In this document: positions 1 to 10,151 of the stretch, piece by piece
Position numbering within the stretch: the stretch's first letter is position 1
Layout: each line of letters opens with the position of its first letter
Assembly: GCA_026770025.1 (NCBI GenBank)
Contig: JAMXDE010000011.1
Location: 2,108,001 to 2,172,000, forward strand
DNA length: 64,000 bases
Source: Craspedostauros australis
Taxonomy: Eukaryota > Bacillariophyta > Bacillariophyceae > Mastogloiales > Achnanthaceae
Direction of reading: 5' to 3'
Translations under genes and position numbers: made by a program
The notes under the pieces: generated by a model
What the model saw: the letters and a program-made list of their open reading frames with translations, nothing else
Told to the model about the DNA's origin: nothing
The model's database searches: none

Positions 1-72
1 AATCCGATCGTTGGTCTCGTTCCCATTTTGGCCCAGTTGGGCACCTCCCAGGATCTGCGCAACGTCCCCCAT
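1..72 (-). CDS. 5' end of an unidentified protein-coding gene (partial)
   Basis: Reading leftward from the ATG at 72-70 gives 24 open codons to the window edge, beginning MGDVAQILGGAQLG. The ATG has a favourable context (cacaATGG). Too little is visible to name a family. If real, the gene is divergent from RFC5, and the TA bordering the large inverted-repeat element lies about 80 bp upstream of its start codon. The short length is the main doubt; the good start context and position beside an insertion are the support. Confidence 0.4.
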   Translation of the reverse strand, partial: MGDVAQILGGAQLGQNGNETNDRI

Positions 73-151
73 TGTGATTGCGATTCAAGTCAATTGTGCT
101 GGTGAGAGTGTGATACTCCGGTCTGCGAGGCCATGTGCATGTGCATGGGTA

Positions 152-201
152 CGACCTCCAGGTCGCAGTTGATGCACTCACGATAACACTAGTTGTGGAG
201 T
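152..201 (+). repeat. Left terminal inverted repeat of the element
   Basis: Inverted copy of 9744-9793, with one mismatch at the second base from the outer end. A TA sits immediately outside at 150-151. Confidence 0.85.
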
Positions 202-1760
202 GTTTTTTGAGTTTTACTCGTGATGAGTCGTGATAAAGTAGACTAAATTAGAGCACACCCAAAACCATCCAAACAACTGCTTATGATGTTATATCTCAAC
301 AACGCACCATTTAAAATTAAAACTAGACAGTTCATTCGGACGCTTGGCTATCGTTTATTCTGAATATCTTAGTTAAATTTGTATGAACTTTATTTTTAAT
401 GTCGTTTTGGCTTGCTGTCTGTCAGGTGGTGGGTGCAAAAAATTCTCGATGGCACCATGCTGCCCTACCTTCAGCACCCATGATCATCATTATCATCCCT
501 GGCATTTTCACAATCTGCGCACCACACTGGCTCCGGATACCCCCCATCTATCCACTCCATGAAGATCCTGCGCAGATAGCCGCATCTCATACTCCAAACT
601 GTCCCTGCACTGAAACGCAGAATTTTCGAACACCCGATTCCGACACGGATGCCGTTCGGATTTGGATCCGTATCTCGTCGATACGATCCTTGCAGCTCCT
701 TCACATGCCCCTCATGCGTTCCCACATTCTCTGGCGACACACTGATGTGTTCAGAATGGGTGGGGCGCTCATACCTCCAAAGGTGCACCTCCATGTGATG
801 ATGCCATCATGATGTTTTTCCGACACCCAAAAAAATCCCTTTCGTGTGCATCCCAGGCTGCAGCCTCTTCCAGACCGTATCTGCGCAGGATACTTCGCCA
901 TGGCCATCTTGAGTTGATTCCTAACACATCTTGAATGGGTGGTTTGGCGATATGGGTGACTTTTCAATGGCACCCATCACCAGCGAAGTCACGTGATGTG
1001 TCCGCCGCCACCCGCCAAAAAACTCTTGCCCGCCACTTGTTTCTTGCGGAGGGCACCTTCCAGGCCACCCCCGACCCTCAAACTTCGTGTGCATCTTCAC
1101 CGTATCCTCTTGGATACGTCTTGCCCATCCATGGTCGTTGGAATGGCCTGTGCATTCCAGGCAGAGACCATATCCAATGAGCATATTTTCCTCCGAATCG
1201 TGCCGTGTGCGCGTGGGCCTGCCACGGCCCCAAATAAGCCAAGATGACATCCCGCTCTCGCTCATCCACCAAACTTTCCATGGCGGTTCCGCCTATGCCC
1301 TCAGATCTTGCACTGGACCGCTGGTTGTGGCAGTGCCGTCGATGCCATTCGACAGCGCTTGTGGAGTTTTGTTGTGTTTCTCCATTGTCGTGTTGTTGTG
1401 TTGTGTTTGGTGTTCTCAAACAGTTTTTGCTGTTGGGGGCCATGGAGATTAACCACAATTCTACCAAATGCGCCCATCAATGAGAACACTTTGCGAGTCC
1501 CGAATTGCACCTCCATTCCACAACGACACAGCGAAGGCACAAAATCCTCCTCACAAAATGGACAACGGAAACATTGCGCATCTGCGACGAGCTGCTGTTG
1601 ATTCTCTGCTGCTTGTAGTCATAGCTTACACAGAATGTAGAATGACTGTGACCTTCCCACAAAGGAAAGAGTGGATGGTACAAGGCACCTTGTGACCATC
1701 CTCCTGTGTTGTTCATGCCGTTCTGTGGTGCGCTGCGCCGTGCTGCGCGTCAATGACTGG

Positions 1761-1820
1761 TGCTGTGCTGTGCTGTGCTGTGCTGTGCTGTGCTGTGCTG
1801 TGCTGTGCTGTGCTGTGCTG
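1761..1820. repeat. (TGCTG)12 pentanucleotide array
   Basis: Twelve perfect copies of TGCTG, 60 bp, inside the left arm of the element. It creates artefactual repeat ORFs in several frames. Confidence 0.97.
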
Positions 1821-2109
1821 TTCTCCTTGTGTGCCTGGTGTGCGTCGCGACCAGCCAATCTCGTACAATCAGCTTGCAACCTCTATTGACACACAGCTAG
1901 TATTCACCATGAGTTCCCTTGTTGTTAGACCATGTGTGCTGAATCAATCCAATCGTTGTTCGAGTTTTGAGTCCTTTGTGTCAGTCACACTTCGTTTCGA
2001 AAGATCCAAGAAAACTACTCGATAGAATTCGGAAAATGTGATGCGGGTTTCAGACCCAAGACAAAATTAGGAAGATGATCCAAGAGGATCAAAGAGACTC
2101 TATTAGACC

Positions 2110-2139
2110 TCCAAACATGTGTCATTGCACATGTTTGGA
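2110..2139. repeat. Perfect 12-bp inverted repeat with 6-nt loop
   Basis: Arms 2110-2121 (TCCAAACATGTG) and 2128-2139 are perfect reverse complements around the loop TCATTG. It lies about 270 bp upstream of the transposase start and could be a hairpin or a binding site in its promoter region; the function is not known. Confidence 0.8.
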
Positions 2140-2406
2140 CACAGATACACTAATTAGCAAGAGTAACCAGAAGTTTGGCATGGTTACAACACGATGGACA
2201 ATGGTGAATAGCACCATTAGTGGAGCCAAGAAGTAGAAAACAGGAAGATGATGAGCTCTTATTGATGAGCTCATAATCTCAACAAACTTAACTTTGTAAA
2301 CCATCACTTCAAACAAGCACACACAATAACACAGTTCTATCAACCTTCACCAACATTGGACGTAGTTGTATCATCCCGCAACCACTGAACTCTTCACCTC
2401 GCAAGC

Positions 2407-4953
2407 ATGCTGCGCGCTGGTGACTGTGTGAAGGTGGCATCCCACCAGAGCTCAAGCGGCAGGGTCCATGACCTGGGCGTATGTCATGTTGATTTTGCAA
2501 TGAAGCAGACCACGGACGGCGCTACAGTCAAACGCAATGGGCCTCTTGCACCAGGAGAGGTGGCAATGGTCATGGTGACCCCAGTGATGGGGCAGAGCCG
2601 AATGTATGTTGTTCGCGAGGATCTGTGCACACCACACAGCCTCGCTACCTTCGCACGGACTCGCACTGCTGGAGGCCTTGCTAAGCCTTCCCTCCTTTCT
2701 CCCCAGCATCACTCCGTCGCTGCCACGCGTGTCAACAACAAGGCTAAGCCCCCCACACCATCCCCAACTACCACAGAATCGCAAGAAGCCAAAATCGCCG
2801 CTTTTCTCGAGGTCTCGCGGCGTCAGAAAGCAACAGCAATCGCCCAGCTCACGAACCAGATGAAGAAAGGCGCGAAAACAAAAGGATGGTTGCGAAAGGA
2901 TGGAGGGCATAGTATTGCTAAGCCTGGTAATCTTAGCAAGCGCCTTGACAAAGAAGACAATCGGAACTACACTGTTCTCTATTTCAATTTGGGTGGGATT
3001 CCTGAACATGCAGAGTTGATTGCCCATGCATGGGGTATCAACCGCACCACAGTGGGGCGCAACATTGTGAAATTCCAAACGGAGACGCTCGAATGCAAGA
3101 AGCGAAGTGACGCAGGCAGCAGCATCTTCACCTGCCCCATCAAGCAACGACAGTACTTCACGCAGCGCGCAGCCTTTGAGAAACAACTACGTCTTCGACA
3201 TCCAGAGCAACAGTTCAAGAACGACGAAATTGATTCTGCCTATGCCTCTGCTTCACCGGAAGAGCTGGCATCCGCAAAAGTGCTGGCTGATTTGTGGTTG
3301 GAGCGTGGTCCCTTCCTGCAATTTGAGCTCCAGGATGTGTTGCGACGGTGCAATGGCGCAATCTCGTGGGACAGAATTGCATGGAAACTGGCAGGCAGCG
3401 GAAACCCGCAAGTCGTTGGTCCGAAGTGTATTCGCAAATTCGTCATGGGATTGGAAGGCAGTGAGTACCGTTCTACAACAATACTCCCTCTGATCAATGG
3501 CACCACTACAGCAAAGCGCGACATCTGGGCTCAGGACTTCTGTGTGTTCTGGGAATCAGCTGAGCTGTTTGAGAATACGCAAGTTGTCCTTGTCCACATG
3601 GACGAAAAGTGGTTCTACTCCATTGTCGCTCGCATGCATCTGAAACATGTGCCCCAGATGGGAGTTAAGCCTGTGAAGCAGACTGTGCATCACAAGTGTC
3701 ACATTGACAAGACCATGGCAATTGCATCAACAGCATTTGCCCCAACAAATAACTGTTTTGCGAAAGGAGGAAAGGCGTATAAGGTGAACTTCGAACGTGT
3801 TGGGCGCATGGTCCGAGCGCAGAAGACCACGTACAAGCGAACTTGGGTCTCGCCGACCAAGTACAAGCACCTTCCTGATCCCGAGAAAATCTCTCGCAAG
3901 AAGGGTGAACTGTACTTCCAACCACTGGAAATCACGGGCAGCAAGGAAACAGATGGTCATCGTGTTAAGCCCAAGCCGAAGTACAGCCTCAAGAAATTCT
4001 TCCGCGAAAAAGAACTCCCCGCACTGGATTCGCTCGCCAGCAAAATCAAGGCCGAAACCGGAAAGAACGTGGTGATTCGGTACCAGATGGATGGCGCAGG
4101 GCCACACAGAGACACGGAGCTACTTAGATTCATCAACAAGGAGTTCGACAGTCGCGGATGGCACTTACGACTGCAACCACCAAATTCTCCCATCACGAAT
4201 GTGAAAGACGATGCGATATTCCCAGCGATGTCAAAACACGTGTCAGCGTATCAAGGTGAGCACCATGGAAGCCGATTGCTTACCACTGAGGCATTGTGGA
4301 ATGCTTGTGGAACCTGTTGGAAACAATTCAAGCTGGACAAGGTGGCTAGCGCGTATGTTCGCCACAATCAGATTGCCTACGCAATTTGTGCTGCAAAAGG
4401 AGGTGACGAATTTGTGACGGAGCGCAAGGGACTGCACATGAATGTGCGGAAACAAACGTCCACGGAATTCGACAAAGAGGGCAACAAGATCGGCGTTACC
4501 GTGTCTCACACGGACTTCGTGTTGGAGGAGGATGAGGCTACCCGCGCGACCACCAACAAACCAACTGCAACAGACAACAAAGGCAAATCAGCTGACTTCA
4601 AATACGCCAAGCCCGACATCAAAGGTATGTACGATGATGCGCTCAAGGTGATGGCTGTCAGTGGACTGCAGTGCCTGAAAACGAATCTGCCAACAACCAG
4701 CAGCCTCATTCCGTTGCTGGAGAAGCAAATCGTTGCGACAACCAGAGCCAACGAGGAGGCTGAGCAACAGAAGAAAGACGAGAAGAGAAAGAAGCAACCC
4801 AGCAAGAGCAAAGCCGACATCATTGAGCCTTGCAACAACAACAGCAAAGCCAAAGCAGCACCCACCATGAACACATTCGAAGTGGCCATGTTCGTTGGCA
4901 AGGACGAGCATCACAGCAAAGCAGAGCAGGATACCAACACAGCAGAGATGTAG
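2407..4953 (+). CDS. Mariner-like DDE transposase
   Basis: An 848-residue uninterrupted frame ending in TAG. A helix-turn-helix-like segment near residues 205-225 (AWGINRTTVGRNIV) would bind the TIRs. The catalytic triad is visible: D399 in HMDEKWFY, D562 in YQMDGAGPH and D601 in PPNSPITNVKD. The spacing is DD38D to the first aspartate of the final DD pair. These motifs match the plant/protist mariner-like group (IDEKWF; DNAxPH; NSPDxNVLD). The length is well above the usual 350-450 residues. The extra sequence is a long N-terminal region (about 150 residues, Pro/Ser/Thr/Lys rich) and a Lys/Gln/Asn-rich C-terminal tail. All three aspartates and the open frame suggest an active or recently active enzyme. 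The first ATG was used; the true start could be further in. Confidence 0.9.
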   Translation: MLRAGDCVKVASHQSSSGRVHDLGVCHVDFAMKQTTDGATVKRNGPLAPGEVAMVMVTPVMGQSRMYVVREDLCTPHSLATFARTRTAGGLAKPSLLSPQHHSVAATRVNNKAKPPTPSPTTTESQEAKIAAFLEVSRRQKATAIAQLTNQMKKGAKTKGWLRKDGGHSIAKPGNLSKRLDKEDNRNYTVLYFNLGGIPEHAELIAHAWGINRTTVGRNIVKFQTETLECKKRSDAGSSIFTCPIKQRQYFTQRAAFEKQLRLRHPEQQFKNDEIDSAYASASPEELASAKVLADLWLERGPFLQFELQDVLRRCNGAISWDRIAWKLAGSGNPQVVGPKCIRKFVMGLEGSEYRSTTILPLINGTTTAKRDIWAQDFCVFWESAELFENTQVVLVHMDEKWFYSIVARMHLKHVPQMGVKPVKQTVHHKCHIDKTMAIASTAFAPTNNCFAKGGKAYKVNFERVGRMVRAQKTTYKRTWVSPTKYKHLPDPEKISRKKGELYFQPLEITGSKETDGHRVKPKPKYSLKKFFREKELPALDSLASKIKAETGKNVVIRYQMDGAGPHRDTELLRFINKEFDSRGWHLRLQPPNSPITNVKDDAIFPAMSKHVSAYQGEHHGSRLLTTEALWNACGTCWKQFKLDKVASAYVRHNQIAYAICAAKGGDEFVTERKGLHMNVRKQTSTEFDKEGNKIGVTVSHTDFVLEEDEATRATTNKPTATDNKGKSADFKYAKPDIKGMYDDALKVMAVSGLQCLKTNLPTTSSLIPLLEKQIVATTRANEEAEQQKKDEKRKKQPSKSKADIIEPCNNNSKAKAAPTMNTFEVAMFVGKDEHHSKAEQDTNTAEM

Positions 4954-5075
4954 CTGCAAATCAAAGTAGTAGTATTATATGTTATAGGCACACCTGTGAT
5001 TGGAGTGCCTGTGTGCACATCGTCTGTTTGATGGCATGGAGGATTGTGATGTGTGATGTGTGATGTGTGGTGTGT

Positions 5076-5140
5076 GGTGTGGTGTGGTGTGGTGTGGTGT
5101 GGTGTGGTGTGGTGTGGTGTGGTGTGGTGTGGTGTGGTGT
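5076..5140. repeat. (GGTGT)13 pentanucleotide array
   Basis: Thirteen perfect copies, 65 bp, about 120 bp after the transposase stop, with related GTGTGAT units just before and after. Confidence 0.97.
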
Positions 5141-5606
5141 GTGATGTTTGTTTTGTGTTTTGTGACGAGTGGTGTGAATTGTGTGACGCGGACCGTATTT
5201 TTGTGTCGTGAATGGTGTGCGTCGTGGAGCCATCGCGTCGTGGAGCCGGCACGTTGTGTTGTGCCGTTCTGGTCGGAAAATTTCCATCCGAACCACACAC
5301 AAAAACGCTCCAAGGCCTCAACTGCGTCGATCGGAGCGCCAGCACAATCGGTGTGTGTCGCACAAACCAATCGAATGGCAAAGCCTCCTCTTGGTTGGTA
5401 CCGCACTCGTACATCTGTACCACATCGTGCCATGCCAGTATTCCGCTTTCTCTTCATCACACATGTGCAACCCTCGCGATCGTTGCTGCCATCAAGTCCA
5501 AGCGTCTGTACTCGTCACTGGAGCACCAACGATGCATCCTCTGATCATTCATCTCTGCTCGTGCCCTGCCGACGGCGCTGCCACTAGCACAATCGTCATG
5601 TATTGG

Positions 5607-5631
5607 TAGAGTAGAGTAGAGTAGAGTAGAG
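5607..5631. repeat. (TAGAG)5 pentanucleotide array
   Basis: Five perfect copies. Shorter TAGAG runs recur elsewhere in the window (for example near 23545 and 11661), so this unit is common in this genome. Confidence 0.95.
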
Positions 5632-6317
5632 CGCAACGAATCCACACCATACCATGCTCATATGCTATACTATGCTATGTTGTGATGTGCTAGTGCAGCT
5701 CCTATAATATGTTACATTCGATGAGCTATTCCGTCGTCTGCGTGCTGAAGACGAACACGCAGGACGCCCCCTTCTGCAGATACAGACGTTCTGGGTAACC
5801 AAACGTGGCATCACCGAGTCTTCGTTTTAGTTCGCACATAACGTTTCCTCGCTGAGCTGGCCTCGAACAAGACAAGTTTAGAATACTCGACGAGTTGTAC
5901 GACAAGAACGCAAGTGCACTCGTATGGATGTCTGGACGGAGTGGTTGAAACTGTAGTCAAGTTGTGTGGTTCATCTTCGGATATGCTCCCTTGAAGTCAT
6001 GGGCAAAGGTACCATATCATGCTATACTAGCACATGGAAGTACGAGAATGCACAACTGGCAAGGCGCAGCACAGCACAGGATGCAAACGATTGTTCCATG
6101 ACTGTATTGTAACATGTATTCTATTCTTCGATCATCGTGCCATATGCAACGATGGAGTTGAGTTGAGCCATTTGTTCTGAATATGGATCGCATCCATGCT
6201 GTCTTGCCGCTGCGGAAGATGCGACCGTATGAGCATGGGCGTACATGTGGATACGTCGTGATGTTTGTACTCCCACTCCTGTTCGCGCCCTGAGAGTGCG
6301 GTCAGCCATTTCATTTT

Positions 6318-9039
6318 TCAAGAGCATGCATCGTTATTTTGTCCAGGGCAGTCGTTGGATGGGCTGTCGATGGTGTAGGTCCAGCCAGGAGAGCCGCTGC
6401 ACATGTCTGTCGCCATGCAGTCCTGACAGTTGCTTGGAGCCGCGCAGGTGTTCGCCGCCACGACCAGATCATCAACCGCCAAGTTGGAGTTTGCAACACC
6501 GTTACAGCTGTCTTGTGACAAGCATGTGCCACTGCCGATGGTGATACAACCGAGAGTCTTGAACGGGCCAGCGTGAACATTCTGACTAGCGCGTTGTCCC
6601 TCACAAGCGTTCATCCCCACGTCGATGTTGGCAAGCGTAGGTGTGGCGATACTGGGAGACTGGTCGGCGCAAATTCCAAGGCCTTTGCAGCCGTCCCCGC
6701 CATTTCATCCTGCGTGTTGGGTCCAGATGTTACCATAGATGTTCTGCCCAAGATTCTCGCAGCTGTTTGTGCTGGTTCATGCGGCTGGCCCGATGATCTG
6801 GTAGCCAATGGTGGCCGTGGCACTGGGAGGGCTGGAAAAAGATCCAAGATTCTTGCAGGATTTTGGTCCCAGACAGCTGCTGAGGATGATGGCATCCTTC
6901 GAAACCTCTTCGCAGGAACTATCACTTGCACATGAGTCCAGGGTGATGATGATGTCGCCCCTGAGAGTCCAACTGAGAGTTCCTCAGCGGCAGGCCCCGC
7001 CCACAGCACCGCATCTCGTGGATAGGCTTGCGGCGTTCGCAGTGAGAAGGATGCCATCGCCTTCGAGAGCAGTGAGGATGGCTGCGATTGCTTGGGGGTC
7101 ATTCTTGATGCGATCAAATCGTACCTGCGCCTGTTGCTGCGACGTCCGGCTGCCTTGGTCGTCATCGCATCCGAAGATGCTTTTCACGAACCTGTCCTTG
7201 TTCATTGGGAGAGACTCGTTGTCGTTGACGAATTGTGCGCATGTGCCCACATCATCATCGCAGAGGACGACTTGTCTGGAGGTGAAGCCCGCAGTAACCT
7301 CCCCAGCCTCATTCAAGCAAAGGGTCTGCAGGGTGGTCTTGTTGATGGTTGGGGAGTTTGTTGGAACAAAAGTTGACAGATCGGATGGCTGCTCTGTCGG
7401 AATCATCGTTGGGGTATCGCTTGCCAGCGGAGAAGGGGGCGAAAGTTGGGCAATCTGTTGGGCGTTGGTCTTTGTTGATGCAGAATTGATCGACCCTTTT
7501 CACTGGTTGGGTCGCCATCGACGTCTTTGGGGCAGGCGACGGCAGCATTGTAGATAATGAAGACTTCGTCGCTGTCGCAGTTGGTTTTTGTCATGCATTC
7601 GTAGCATGCGCCGCTGCTGTCACAGCCATAGTCTGGCACAATGATGTCAGTTGTCACTGAGTCACCGAATCCCAATCCCGGGCAAGCGTAGGCTGCGGCG
7701 CAGGCATTGTCGCCGATGCTCAAGCTGCCCTGAATCTTCGCAGGTGATGGCAACGAGTGCATGTGCAGTCGTAGTAACCGCTCGCATGTGCTGCGGTGCA
7801 TGCATATTCACCAAGGCATGCGTTGAACCCAATTCTGACGTGGCTCTGGGAACGGCTGGGCCCGTACTGTTCAACGCGGTAGCCAACGCTCGCACAGGCG
7901 TAGGGTCCAACGCAGGCGCCGCTTTGTATGATGGCGTCTCTGTAGGAGTATGTGCCAGCAAGGACGCAGGAAAGATAATCAGTGCAGGCCAGTTGACCAA
8001 TGAAGGTGACACCGTATGTTGGGTGAGGACCATAGCAATTGGAAACATAAAGAGAGTTCATGCCGGCGCATACCCCTTTGCTGGTACAGGATGAAGCCAG
8101 GACCAATGTGTTTCGTCCCATCCTGTCGCAAGATCCAGACCCAATGCAGGCAGTGGTGGCAATGGTCATGAAACTGTAACCGTCGGCGCTGGTACAGTGA
8201 TACTTCTCTGCACAGCTTGGAGCCCCAGCGTCCTGGCACATGTAGTAGATGTCCTCGCCACCGAGAGCTGTGAGCAGAGTGGTGCCGGCGGCGGACAATA
8301 GCTTCAGCTCCTCAGCTAGCAAGGGGCTGGACGCATATTGGTTGAATAGCTTGTGCGCATCCCCCTTGGTCAAGAGGCCAGCGCATGCAAAGTAATTCTG
8401 CAATCCTGGTGTGCTTCGAACAGCAGTGACGGCCTCGCGGTACGATGTCTTGGATGGATTGCAGATGATGGTCTTTGGCTCGGATGCCTCCGGCGGAAAG
8501 CATGGCGGCGCAACATCTGGCTCGCAGGCCACGGAGATGCTGGAATCAAATGCAAACGAGATGGTTGTCGGTGCAGATGTAGGCCCTGATGTCGGCATGC
8601 TGGTTGCTCCGCCTGTTGGCTGGTCGGTCGGTGATGAGGTAGGCCTCAGGGTTGGATTGCTGGTTGGCAAGGCAACTGGCCGCCCAGTTGGCCTTGAAGT
8701 TGGTGCCCCAGTTGGTGGCAAGGTTGGTGTAGAAGTCGGTGTTGTCGTCATTATTCAGGCCAACGCAGTTGGTGCCAATGTAGGAGAGCTGGTAGGCGAA
8801 CTGGTTGGTGCCACACTGGGATTGCTGCTTGGATTGTTGGACGGTGCTCCCGTCTGTTTGTTACCCTTGACGTTCTTTGGAATGAAACCGCCGTCGCCCT
8901 TCAGCAGTCTGGTTGCCTGCATCGCAACATGAAGTTCGTTGGTTGGGTCAATCAATCTATGGCCGCGAAGGATGGCATCGATCGTCTTGCATTCGGCGAG
9001 CAAGATCGCCGTGATGGTAACTGCCTTGAAGTTGAGCAT
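6318..9039 (-). pseudogene. PT-repeat / Cys-rich secreted protein gene, disrupted
   Basis: It begins at ATG 9039 with a plausible signal peptide (MLNFKAVTITAILLA), followed by PTxxPT repeats. It continues as a Cys-rich repeat domain with motifs such as IGFNACLGEYACTAA and IGDNACAAAYACPG, a second PT stretch (IPTEQPSDLSTFVPT) and a second Cys-rich stretch. Such PT-linked Cys repeat proteins are typical of diatom secreted or cell-wall proteins. The frame is broken. In-frame TGA codons occur at 8755-8757, 6984-6986, 6777-6779 and 6705-6707. Frame changes occur near 7750, 7500 and 7420. The last segment ends in TGA at 6318-6320. No typical GT-AG introns explain the breaks. It is most simply a decayed cargo gene of the element. 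A low-quality assembly or unusual recoding cannot be excluded; all in-frame interruptions are TGA. Confidence 0.7.
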
Positions 9040-9743
9040 CTTCGGTTTCCACGTGATCTTTGCTTGGTTGTGGTTTGCTGGAATGCTGTTTCTTTCCTCT
9101 CGAATTTGGACGAGCGGTTTACTATTGCTCGTATTTGCTTCGAGGCTCCTTCACACTCGTGGCTGGATCGGTACTTTTGGTTGTGTTGATGTCGTCCCTT
9201 GCGCCTTGGCGTTCATGCAGGAGGATCGTGCTGCACGGTTGCGCAGGATGCATACCGTACCACGTTGATCATGTGCGCACCGCATGTTATCGGAGAAGAA
9301 AAATGGAAACAGCAACAGTGGCAAGAATGTGGATTGGCTGAGCTGTGCATGCATCATTCACAGGATTGGCAGCCGAGGTGAAGACGATGTTGTGGTGATT
9401 GGCGAAGCACTGTCGTCTGCGTCGGACAGCTCGCCAATGCGCTTCGTCGTATTCCGAGACGATTGGCTGTTGCTGGTTTCCATTGTGAGACTGGTCAACG
9501 TGGAGTGTTGTTGGCTGTCCTGGCCTGGCACATTCTGTTGTCGCCGCGCGCAGTCATCATCTTGTCTTGCGGAGGAAGAGTCACACGATGTCTCTTCCTC
9601 TGTTGTGACTCGTTTTTCATGACGTGGAATACGTTCCCTGTGACGTAGAAGACGGATCAGCGAGAGCAAACACACAATAGCTCTAAATATCCAATCGCCG
9701 TTTCTCCCAAAAGCAAGCAAACCAGTGACAACAAGGGGCCAAA
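9040..9743. other. Right arm of the element
   Basis: Upstream of the PT/Cys-rich gene and inside the right TIR. One minus-strand ORF (9834-9358, 158 codons) starts outside the TIR, crosses it and encodes two hydrophobic stretches then a polar tail. It has no recognised motif, and I regard it as chance or an insertion-created frame. Confidence 0.45.
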
Positions 9744-9793
9744 ACTCCACAACTAGTGTTATCGTGAGTGCATCAACTGCGACCTGGAGGTAG
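9744..9793 (-). repeat. Right terminal inverted repeat of the element
   Basis: Inverted copy of 152-201, with a TA immediately outside at 9794-9795. Similarity stops sharply on the inner side. This is what a TIR looks like, as opposed to a long segmental inversion. Confidence 0.85.
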
Positions 9794-9795
9794 TA

Positions 9796-10151
9796 TGATG
9801 GGAGTATCGTCAGACAGAAAACAGATCTCCACACCAGACTGCCTCATGTTGCGTTTGTGCGGCCAATCCTCGTTGTGCATGTTTTGAGTTGTTGTTGTTA
9901 TAGTCGAAGTGGTCAACAGTTAGGACATGAATATTCTGAATTACCGCAGCTTCTGGGGATCGTTGTTGGTCCAAAATTCACACCAACAGAAGCGTGTGCG
10001 CAACAACTGTGAAAACACACGAGCTCATTGACGATCTTCATCGCATCGCGAGTCCAACAACCGATACGAATTGATGTCTGTACCATCACTTGGACAGCAA
10101 GCCAGAAAAGCACCCTCCATCATTCGCCCTTTCCATCTCTGAACCATCGCA
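9796..10151. promoter_or_regulatory. Upstream region of RFC5, beside the transposon end
   Basis: These 356 bp separate the right TA flank of the element from the RFC5 start. Before the insertion, this stretch plus 73-149 would have formed a divergent promoter of roughly 430 bp. No specific motif was identified. Confidence 0.4.

Larger units (their letters stand above)
202..2406. other. Left arm of the element, no convincing gene
   Basis: About 2.2 kb between the left TIR and the transposase start. It has an AT-rich stretch near 230-400 and three short hairpins with GTATC...GATAC arms at 669-685, 877-893 and 1101-1118, spaced 208-224 bp apart. They are embedded in degenerate similar sequence, for example the shared TTCGTGTGCATC near 840 and 1084. 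The minus strand here can be read as weak repeat-protein remnants (for example TYPRGYGEDAHE), but no frame stays open. A pentamer array and a 12-bp hairpin are listed separately. Short ORFs here look like chance. Confidence 0.5.
4954..6317. other. Element interior between transposase and cargo gene, no gene seen
   Basis: About 1.36 kb 3' of both the transposase and the minus-strand cargo gene. It holds two pentamer arrays (5076-5140 and 5607-5631) and otherwise unremarkable sequence. ORFs here are short and shaped by the arrays. Confidence 0.6.
152..9793. mobile_element. Large mariner/Tc1-like transposon with about 50-bp TIRs
   Basis: Positions 154-201 and 9744-9791 are perfect inverted copies over 48 bp. 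Extending outward, 152-201 and 9744-9793 match at 49 of 50 positions. The outer end reads CGACCTCC on the left and CTACCTCC on the right. This resembles the CTCCCTCC end known for plant mariner-like elements. A TA dinucleotide flanks both ends (150-151 and 9794-9795), as expected for the mariner target duplication. Inside lies an intact-looking DDD transposase. At 9.64 kb it is far longer than ordinary mariners, and it also holds a decayed PT/Cys-rich gene and several satellites. The repeat pair and TA are seen directly. That everything between them moved as one unit is inference; nested insertions are an alternative. Confidence 0.75.

Noticed and set aside
5076-5140. GGTGT array as a telomeric or CRISPR-like repeat
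   Set aside because: The unit is 5 bp, has no spacers and is flanked by ordinary sequence; it is a simple satellite.
6318-9039. A selenoprotein or reassigned TGA code
   Set aside because: TGA ends the lipoyl synthase and TPR genes normally, the suspect gene also has three frame changes, and no selenocysteine-type context was seen. Kept only as a question in the findings.
9358-9834. 158-codon minus-strand ORF with hydrophobic stretches
   Set aside because: It starts outside the element, crosses the TIR and shows no motif, so it is probably created by the insertion.
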